Part shown: in pieces, positions 63,100-64,000 of the stretch
How positions within the stretch are numbered: position 1 is the stretch's first letter
Layout of the letters: each line of letters starts with the position of its first letter
Assembly (NCBI RefSeq): GCF_042610495.1
Contig: NZ_JBHGAP010000001.1
Coordinates: 558,001 to 622,000, forward strand
Direction of reading: 5' to 3'
Source of the DNA: RU20A sp042610495
Lineage (GTDB): Bacteria > Pseudomonadota > Alphaproteobacteria > Rhizobiales > Rhizobiaceae
Length of the DNA: 64,000 nucleotides
Program-made: the position numbers and the translations under genes
The notes under the pieces: model-generated
What the model was told of the DNA's origin: nothing
Databases searched by the model: none
The model's input: only the letters and a program-made list of their open reading frames with translations

Positions 63100-63773
63100 G
63101 ACAAGGCGCGGTCCGCACCGACACGCAGCGCGGCGATCCGCTCCTGGTAGCCGGCCGGCGTTCCCGCGGAAAAGACCGCAGAGCCCGCAACGAACACATT
63201 CGCCCCGGCCGCCCGTGCGGCCCCGATCGTTTCCGGCGTAATGCCTCCATCCACCTCGATCTCGATCGGGCGATCACCGATCATCTTGCGAATACGCCGG
63301 ATCTTGTCGACGGTCGATGGAATGAACTTCTGCCCGCCAAAGCCCGGATTGACCGTCATGACCAGCACCATGTCGACCGTGTCGAGCACATATTCGATGA
63401 CGCTTTCCGGCGTGCCCGGATTGAGCGAAACGCCCGCCTTGCGGCCGAGAGAGCGAATGTGCTGCAGCGAGCGATGCAGATGCGGTCCAGCCTCGGCATG
63501 CACTGTGATGACGTTGCAGCCTGCCTTGGCGAAGCTCTCGATGAAGGGATCGGCGGGCGCGATCATCAGGTGGCAGTCGAAGGTTGCCGTCGTATGGCGG
63601 CGAAGAGACGCAATCACATCGGGACCGAAGGTGATGTTGGGAACGAAATGGCCGTCCATCACGTCGAGATGGATCCAGTCGGCGCCGGCGGCCGTGACAT
63701 CGCGAACCTCCTCGCCGAGACGGGAGAAATCGGCGGCAAGGACCGAAGGCGCGATGCGGACGGGATGGCTCAT
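63096..63773 (-). CDS. rpe: Ribulose-phosphate 3-epimerase
   Basis: TIM-barrel enzyme of the pentose phosphate pathway and, where present, the Calvin cycle. 225 residues; metal ligands in HLDVMDGHFVPN and FDCHLMI, MTVNPGFGGQ loop, VDGGI phosphate site. Leads the rpe-DUF2259-membrane protein-purB series. Confidence 0.97.
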   Translation of the reverse strand: MSHPVRIAPSVLAADFSRLGEEVRDVTAAGADWIHLDVMDGHFVPNITFGPDVIASLRRHTTATFDCHLMIAPADPFIESFAKAGCNVITVHAEAGPHLHRSLQHIRSLGRKAGVSLNPGTPESVIEYVLDTVDMVLVMTVNPGFGGQKFIPSTVDKIRRIRKMIGDRPIEIEVDGGITPETIGAARAAGANVFVAGSAVFSAGTPAGYQERIAALRVGADRALS

Positions 63774-63847
63774 GGCGGGTCTCCTTCTTCAACAGCGCGC
63801 ATAGCATCCGCGACCGGGTCGAACAACCGCCGCCTGACGCCAGCGGA

Positions 63848-64000
63848 TCAATCAGGCTCTACAAAACGTCCGTCTCGCCAGACCATCAGCCGGTAGGGCG
63901 AGGGTGCAAGGTCACGGGCTCCGGTGAAACTGACCGTGCCAATGGCGGTCTGGAACGTACCCTTGGCGATGGCTTCCGCAAGCGGCACGGAGGTCGCCTC
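63848..64000 (-). CDS. C-terminus of an ABC transporter substrate-binding-like protein (partial)
   Basis: The last 50 codons of a frame that enters from the right edge. The text reads AEAIAKGTFQTAIGTVSF then YRLMVWRDGRFVEPD, like the end of branched-chain amino acid-type (type 1) periplasmic binding proteins. Too short for a firm call. It ends 74 bases before rpe on the same strand. Confidence 0.6.
   Translation of the reverse strand, partial: EATSVPLAEAIAKGTFQTAIGTVSFTGARDLAPSPYRLMVWRDGRFVEPD

Overview
The window is 64 kb of GC-rich (roughly 60-65 %) chromosome from an alphaproteobacterium, almost certainly a member of the Rhizobiaceae (Shinella, Ensifer, Rhizobium or Agrobacterium type). 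The signs are an IalB-family protein, a B12-dependent class II ribonucleotide reductase, an ATP12-type F1 chaperone and a DUF1476 protein (F1 zeta inhibitor family), a short PurL that needs PurS and PurQ, a purL/bolA/grxD neighbourhood, and a LexA box of the alphaproteobacterial GTTC-N7-GTTC type between uvrA and ssb. No rRNA, CRISPR array, insertion sequence or intact prophage was seen. The only RNA gene found is tRNA-Leu(GAG).

Layout. 1-9.7 kb: the 3' part of mfd, a two-helix holin-like protein, a FrnE-type thioredoxin-fold protein, an orphan YejA-like peptide-binding protein, IalB, HspQ, a membrane-anchored coiled-coil protein and a bile-acid/sodium-symporter family protein. 9.8-13.5 kb: nitrogen assimilation (glnB-glnA behind a clear sigma-54 promoter) and NAD(P)HX repair. 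13.5-21.3 kb: DNA maintenance (uvrA, ssb, rarA) and periplasmic protein quality control (HtrA/Do protease). 21.4-24.2 kb: ATP12, a HAD phosphatase and an RluA-type pseudouridine synthase in overlapping order, then crcB. 24.4-28.6 kb: a tight minus-strand run that holds both enzymes of glutathione-dependent formaldehyde oxidation at its ends, with a decayed ParE toxin gene inside. 28.8-32.4 kb: XRE regulator, lipB, tRNA-Leu, a secreted sensor-like domain, gpt and a GFA-family protein. 32.5-38.2 kb: nrdJ, with two candidate NrdR boxes, and icd.

38.5-46.4 kb: secreted protein, trmJ, murI, a HerA/DUF87-type ATPase, rpsD, glsA, ttcA and an inositol-monophosphatase-family enzyme. 46.5-63.8 kb: an MFS exporter and then an extended purine region (grxD, bolA, purL, purQ, purS, purC, purB) interrupted by tandem Sel1-repeat proteins and a divergent MocR regulator/DUF1127 pair. 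The window ends with rpe and the C-terminus of an amino-acid-type binding protein.

Most of the window is ordinary core chromosome. The best supported regulatory readings are the sigma-54 promoter of glnBA, the LexA box in the uvrA/ssb divergon overlapping a promoter, and the 31-bp-spaced NrdR box pair before nrdJ. I did not find a convincing undescribed multi-gene system. The least explained items are the HerA-like ATPase next to murI, the paired Sel1 proteins with conserved end modules, the short coiled-coil protein embedded between purS and purQ, and the MocR/DUF1127 intergenic repeats.
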